Assembly: GCA_003255065.1 (NCBI GenBank)
Contig: QAOA01000112.1
Location: 1,098,522 to 1,162,521, forward strand
DNA length: 64,000 nucleotides
Reading direction: 5' to 3'
From: Cercis canadensis
Taxonomy: Eukaryota > Streptophyta > Magnoliopsida > Fabales > Fabaceae
Both the position numbers and the translations under genes were made by a program. The notes under the pieces are model-generated. The model did not search any database. It was not told where the DNA came from and was given only the letters and a program-made list of their open reading frames with translations. Of this stretch, positions 58,432 to 64,000 are shown piece by piece (the stretch's first letter is position 1; each line of letters begins with the position of its first letter).

Positions 58432-59634
58432 TCATGACCGAGAGACTGAGTCAGCCAGTTTCCCAATTCTTTCTACTAGTTCTGGGGATAGCTTCTTTAC
58501 CGGTTTACGTTCCTTCTCCGGTCGAAAATCGAATCCGAAAGCATCGGACACTTCCTCGGAGCTCCACCCGGCTTTCCGAAGCGAGTCCGAAAACTTATCT
58601 GCTTTCAACAGCAATGCATCGAGCACCGCTTGATTGTCTAACATAACCATCTCTCCTTCGAAGAATCCCGAGGCTGAGACCTGCACGATTTCGGATATAT
58701 CCGATTCGCTCCACCCGCCTTCTCTCAAAACGGACCCTATTTGTTCTACGTATTCGTCAACCCATCTTGGAATTTCGGATCGGGGCATCTCAAAAAACCT
58801 CTCCGGCGACGAACAAGACGAAGAGGAAGAGTTTCTCCTCCGCCGATCGATGGCAGCGTCACTCCAGAACTCCACCCACCTCGGTGTTCTCCCTCCCGCG
58901 ACGAGACCCGTGTCTAGGCTTCTCCTCGAGAAATTAGTTGAAGAGCCAGCGAATTTCTCGCTAACGGATCTTTGCTTCTTCAGAATATGAGGATCGGATT
59001 CGGAACTCCGGAAGAGGGACTCGCGTTCAAAGAAATCCGAGAGATCCAAACCGCAACAGAAGATCCTATTCTCGTCGACGAAGAATATGGGGTTGCCAGC
59101 GAGAGAAGGATTACAGGGAATGTAGCAATGGTTGAAGATGGGTATCAAAAGGGGAGCTCTCTTGAGTGCATTCCTAGCAACACGCAATGCCTTTTCCGGT
59201 TCAGATGGTCTCAAACCCCAGGACTTGGACCAGAGAGTGTTCCTAGCAATTTGAAAAGAAATCGCGGCGATTGGCAGGTCAAGCGAAGCACGGAGATGGA
59301 GGCGAGCTCCGGCGGAGCGCCAGTCAGGGAATCCGGGACCCACAGGCAAGCCAGCGGCAAGAACAGCTCGAAGGTCCGGAGGGAATGCAAAGCCAAACTC
59401 AGCCTCGGCACGTGCAAACTCGGCATCACAGAGACCAGGTTGAACTTGTATGCCTGAGTTACGGAGGTGGGTTATGACCTTATCAGCTAGACAAGAGAAT
59501 GAGATAAGACCGTTACGTACAGGAAGGGAGGACGCGGCGCCGGAAGGAACAGACGCCGCTCGGGCTGACAGGCGCCGGAGTCCGGCTACGTGAGCCGGGT
59601 TTAGACCGGTCATCCTCCGGTCCACGTCGACCAT
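58432..59634 (-). CDS. Conserved plant protein of unknown function, SMI1/KNR4 (SUKH)-like N-terminal region
   Basis: Intronless, 400 residues, start [13 protein letters not shown] at 59634. An Ala/Arg-rich start (1-40) is followed by a region (about 50-210) that reads like a SUKH/SMI1-KNR4 fold: [23 protein letters not shown], then FPDWR, and later [22 protein letters not shown]. The middle is Ser/Arg-rich with [13 protein letters not shown] (about 255). A C-terminal helical part contains [21 protein letters not shown] and two similar segments ([16 protein letters not shown] and [16 protein letters not shown]), suggesting an internal repeat. The gene has no introns, is much more GC-rich than its surroundings, and sits downstream of ZEP in opposite orientation, as in Arabidopsis. 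SUKH domains in yeast and bacteria mediate protein contacts (cell-wall signalling, toxin immunity). The plant role is unknown, and the domain call is an inference. Confidence 0.85.
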   Translation of the reverse strand: MVDVDRRMTGLNPAHVAGLRRLSARAASVPSGAASSLPVRNGLISFSCLADKVITHLRNSGIQVQPGLCDAEFARAEAEFGFAFPPDLRAVLAAGLPVGPGFPDWRSAGARLHLRASLDLPIAAISFQIARNTLWSKSWGLRPSEPEKALRVARNALKRAPLLIPIFNHCYIPCNPSLAGNPIFFVDENRIFCCGLDLSDFFERESLFRSSESDPHILKKQRSVSEKFAGSSTNFSRRSLDTGLVAGGRTPRWVEFWSDAAIDRRRRNSSSSSCSSPERFFEMPRSEIPRWVDEYVEQIGSVLREGGWSESDISEIVQVSASGFFEGEMVMLDNQAVLDALLLKADKFSDSLRKAGWSSEEVSDAFGFDFRPEKERKPVKKLSPELVERIGKLADSVSRS

Positions 59635-62600
59635 TGTTTTATAATTCTAATCAGGTAGCTGCTTTCTTGTAATCGCTGACAATTGTATCGGTCTCTTTCT
59701 CTCGCTCCCCCTGCGTGTGTCTCCTTGTAATCGCTGCGGTGCCGGGGAATTGTTCTTTTGGCAGTTTCTTTGGTTTGGGTTTTGAGTATCAAAGAGAGAG
59801 AGGAAGGCGCAGAAGAAGGGAATGGGAAAAAGGTTGCAAGTAGTGAAGTGCTTTTTTCAGGGGAGAGGACTTTGGCATGTAGAGAAAGCGTTGGAATTTA
59901 TAGCAGGTTACTAATGGAGCCCACTTTGAGATTTTGGTAAAGGAACGTTTTCATTTCCTATATTGCCCTTACCCTTCTCTGATTATGACCAACTATAAAC
60001 TAGAAAATTAAAAGGTGTGGCAAGCTGGTGTTTTTTATATTCTTAAAACAGTTGTAATAGAAGTATGATAGCTGTTGAGCAACGGCTCATTCAGGAGACA
60101 AGTGAGTATTGGGAGTTGTTTTTTTTGTTGGGAGGCTGTTCCTTTATCAACGGAATATTTGCCTTTGCCAACACTAAAAGGCTAAAATCAAGTGCAATTT
60201 AGCTCCCATTGATTCCTTAATCTATATAAATCTTGTGAAATAATCTCAAAAGTAAAATAACTAGCTGAAAGACAATTAGAAAAACCCTCATTAGTTTACT
60301 AATCAACTCATTTTTTGGTCAATTAATTGTGTTTAGCTTGTGCTTTTGGGTTTTTTGGTATGTATGGCCCATGAGTAATCATGCATTTGTTTGGCGGGGA
60401 ATATAAAGTTAAGCACACCATCATAATACCACATTCTTGTTGTACTCTTAACGTTAGCCTCCCCCTTTTTTCTCTCTTTTATTTCTTTCCACCTCTGTTT
60501 TTAAGAAACAATGAAACATAAACATGATAAAAAAAAAGAAGCTAAATCAACTAATCATTGGTCATTAACAATGGGCTTAACGAGGAGATGTCTCTCAAAT
60601 TGAGGGCATGGTTCATTGTACCATTAATTACCCTCCAATCCCAAGTACCAATCTATGTCTCTACACATGATGAACAATGAGTTAGCTACAAATTAAGTTT
60701 AGTGCTTGGTAACTCCCATGGTACTATCTCTTAATTGGGGCCAATGTTGTAGTCTACCCAAAATAATAATGAAGCTCATAGCTAGTTTCAATTCAATCTC
60801 TTCTTAAAAGAACATCAGAAAAAGAAGAAAAATAATAATAATAATCACGAGTTACCTCTGCTTCCACCTCTTAAAAGCATCGGTGGAAAGTTAAAATGAA
60901 AAACACTCCCATTAATGGTTCACGGTAACCTCAATCTCAACAATCACAGATTCACATATTTGCCTACTTTTCCTCTTTTCAGTTTCCGTAACTAATAAAT
61001 AATCCCACTTAGGGAGGTAAAAAAACAAAAATAAATAAATGATCTTCCGTAAACCATAAAAAATTCTTACATGATCAAATTAAGTTTGAAGAGATTGAGT
61101 GAAATTAGTGGATGGAACAAATGTAATTAGACAATTACCAAATCAAAAAAGTTAAGGGAATCCTAAAAAGTAGATTCGAAATGGAAATCAAAGGATATCG
61201 TAGCTAAGAAGTAGGAAGGCACCAAAACCCATTTATAATTATGCTCGTAAAGTCGGCATTTGAATTTTTGTTAACGTCTCTTTTTCAGCATTGCACATGG
61301 TGGCATCCTACTGGCTACTACACTTGGAAAAAGACTCTTGGTGGTGGCCGTCTATGTGCTATGCTTGCTCATACCAAATATTTGCACATTTTGTTGTATA
61401 TTAATTGATGGGATACACTTGAGTGTTCTATTTCAGGGAGCAACACCAACCATTGATTTGACATTAAAAATCATGATCAAGATATGAGGCGCGCTGGTCA
61501 AATATAGAAAGATGTTAGGTTGCATTTATTAACCTCTTGTACTTATACACATCTTCTATCAGGACGAAAAGGAAGCAAGTGTGGGTTCATTAAGCTTGCA
61601 CATGCTGCTTCCACTTAATTTTCTTGCTGTTTTGACCTCAATTTACCTCAAGAACAAAAGCCCTTGATTGAATATTATTCTGATGATGAAGCAGTCAATT
61701 CAAGTTATCTATAATGTGTGTGTTAATTAATATATACGGCACTATTTCTTTGGATTAAGGCACTTAACTGCAGATTAACGGTCACTTTTCTGAGACTGAG
61801 CACGTGATCAAAGCACTGATATTCCCCAAATCGGTGATATGCAATTGCTACTAGCCTACTAGCCCTCTGAGATTTTCTCGCAAGAGAGGGATTTATTATT
61901 TTATTATTTAAGAAAAGCTTGACTTATTGACTTGTACACTAATTAAAATAGCTGTCATGTGAGGGTGGCTTAAAGTTTTCATTTTTTTTTTAATTTATAT
62001 ATGAAACAAAATAAGGTTAATATCAGATCATTTGGTCGGTAAAGATGTAATTGGTCAACGGCTTTGTGTTGTACATGCAGATTCTTGTAACAAGTTTTTA
62101 ACTTTTATTATTTTTTGGCTAACAAGTTTTTAACTTAACAATTAATTTTGAAACATACATGATAAAAATAAAACAATGGCATTGTAAAATAACCGAAACC
62201 CCACCTGCACAGAACCCATGTACTTAATTCATTAAGTAAACAATCCATTTGCACCCTTCTTAGTTTAGAAGCAACTTCAACACCAATCATACCCCTCTCA
62301 TGTAAAGAATCAGACATTGTTGGACTTTCAGGAATTTTGCTTGGCCCATTTCCACATTGCTTTATCAATAAAGCTCCTCCTTTCAAAACCACCGTTTCTG
62401 TTTTTTGTTTTTGTGTGTTTTTCTTCATAAGAAGACTTTTATCAGCTTTATCATATTTTAAGCACTTCTTGAGTTGAGGATTTGGGATCCATATGATTAA
62501 ACTTCAATTGAGAAAGGTTATGGGGTTTGGCTTGGATGTGAACTGGTTGCCCCCTTGACCTATTTGCATGGTCTTTTCAACTTACAAGTACCGTATCTAC

Positions 62601-64000
62601 AAAGGTTTGGATTAGATCTGTATGGCTTTTGAGGAAAGCATGGACCAAGTAGTATGGTCACTAACCCACATTGGAAGTTACAAAGGTAGCAAGTATAGAA
62701 GGAAAGGTCAACAATGTTTGTGTGAATGAGAAAGCAGTGGGAGAAACCTCCATACGTTACACGTATAGTAGGGAAACGGAAGTTGCTTGTATATGGATCT
62801 TGTAGGCAGTGTGGGGGTCCATATCGAACAAGAAAATCACCTAAATTGATCATCATGTCCAAATGGAGCTGGTGGGCTACATTGCTTGCTTGTCTTCTCC
62901 AAAACCAAAACTACTTGCAATTTCCCTCTTCATTACTGATTTTGTCAACAAACAATGGATCCTATTCCTCTTGGTCAAAAACATTCCAAAATTGGAATGT
63001 CTTCTCTCATTTTCCATTATACCTTCACATATAGTTTTCATGACAAATTTGGTTGATGTCATGTCAATTGTTGATTAACAGAACCGAGACATCTAACCTC
63101 ATTGCTGGGACCATTAATTAACTTCATGACTTGGAATTGCCTCTAACCAGCAAACACAAACTAATTAACCAGTACCACAAAACAGTCACAAAAAATGTAA
63201 AGAATATGAACTTGGCTTTGGGGTAGTGCTGTAATTATAGATTCAAAAATATATGTTCAAGTAGAAACCTTCCTTATAGAGACATTTTCATTTCTTAATC
63301 ACACTCAATTGTCAAAACGAAACCAAAAAAATGACGCCAGAATGATGTGTATGTGCGGAGGTAATTCAAAAAGAATAGAATAGAAAGTTGAATGCTAAAC
63401 AAATAACTAAGATCTGCCTCAAAATGTAGGTACTTGATGTACACCTGCAGCAGCCTCCTACAAATAAATTTGAATTGGTTAGACCATATTAATTATTTTA
63501 TCAATATAAGCATGTGATAGGTGATATATATGATGAGAGTGCATGCTCAGAAGAATAAAATCATATGTAGGGTAAGGAGCTTTGCCTACTTCTAAATCTT
63601 ATTTTATACAATGTTCCATTAAATATTTGGAACATAAGAATTTCATTAATCTGTCCAAGAAAAGATACGTCACACCATGTGCTTCACTTATACAACTTTA
63701 AATCTAGTTTATTATTCTAATCAATAAGTGGGTCTGGCTAAGAGGCTATAGCAAGAATTCGTTAGTGAAAATCTTTCAGATGAGTGATTTGTGATTCATT
63801 TCTTCATTGTATATACAACCCAGAAAAGTCTTAATCATTGATAGTTGAGAAAAACTAAAAAAGTTATTAAAGATGCTATCCACTGATAAGGGTTTTTTTT
63901 TTTCTTAAAAAAAAAAAAAAAGACTTCCTTCTAACCAAGAGAAATGGTAGCTAGTCTTGAGATAGAGAGATTAGGGTATTAGATGTTGCCTGCCCATTAG
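59635..64000. other. Terminal intergenic region, no gene recognised
   Basis: Promoter side of the SUKH-like gene, then 4 kb of AT-rich DNA to the window end. Open frames up to about 100 codons (for example on both strands around 62560-63030) have no recognisable domain. A poly-T/poly-A pair near 63893-63920 is low-complexity. Confidence 0.5.

Noticed and set aside
58634-59457. Plus-strand ORFs of 118 and 161 codons
   Set aside because: They lie antisense to the intronless SUKH-like gene, whose GC-rich codons open the other frames.
62560-63034. Overlapping ORFs of about 100 codons on both strands
   Set aside because: No recognisable motif, no introns or signals around them. Probably chance.
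1-64000. CRISPR arrays, rRNA, intact tRNA genes, or bacterial operon features
   Set aside because: None seen. The window is plant nuclear DNA with spliced genes.

Overview
This is nuclear DNA from a eudicot plant. The genes have many GT-AG introns, the intergenic DNA is AT-rich, and the protein families are plant-specific: zeaxanthin epoxidase, RALF, HECATE bHLH, remorin, NHL/LEA-2 and OBL-type lipase. Plant LTR retrotransposons are also present. The species cannot be named from the sequence alone. Five isolated single N characters (12855, 31672, 34755, 46650, 54797) mark assembly joins, so local structure near them should be distrusted.

Layout. (1) 103-716 (+): last exons of an NDR1/HIN1-like (LEA-2) protein cut by the window edge. 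(2) 3027-4043 (-): intronless MAPKKK of the plant MAPKKK17-21 type. (3) 10463-10834 (-): RALF34-type peptide precursor. (4) 14970-15746 (+): HECATE1/2-type bHLH factor. (5) 19875-37188 (+): three tandem class-3 (OBL-like) lipase genes with identical five-exon structure. Between copies 2 and 3 lie a 5.28-kb chromodomain Ty3/gypsy retrotransposon (27638-32914) and an orphan exon-5 relic of a further lipase copy (about 33343-33437). (6) 38456-42512 (+): a 13-exon, three-RRM RNA-binding protein gene containing one GC-AG intron. (7) 43433-45363 (-): remorin C-terminal-domain protein. (8) About 46589-47780: gapped remnant of a second Ty3/gypsy element with a 3' LTR and an antisense ORF. (9) 49359-54643 (+): complete 16-exon zeaxanthin epoxidase gene. 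(10) 58432-59634 (-): intronless conserved plant protein of unknown function with an N-terminal SMI1/KNR4 (SUKH)-like segment.

From memory, the order MAPKKK - RALF34 - HEC - lipase - ZEP - unknown protein matches Arabidopsis chromosome 5 in reverse (At5g67080, 67070, 67060, 67050, 67030, 67020). The window therefore looks like an old conserved neighbourhood, into which the RNA-binding and remorin genes, a lipase expansion and retroelements are interleaved. The genes do not form one pathway. ABA is a loose theme: ZEP makes ABA precursors, and the MAPKKK17-21 group acts in ABA and stress signalling. RALF34 and HEC are developmental regulators.

The strongest leads are the lipase array with its relic exon, the CAG-to-TAG pattern of stop codons in the retrotransposon, the GC-AG intron, the retroelement antisense ORF with its own TATA box, and the unknown SUKH-like protein.
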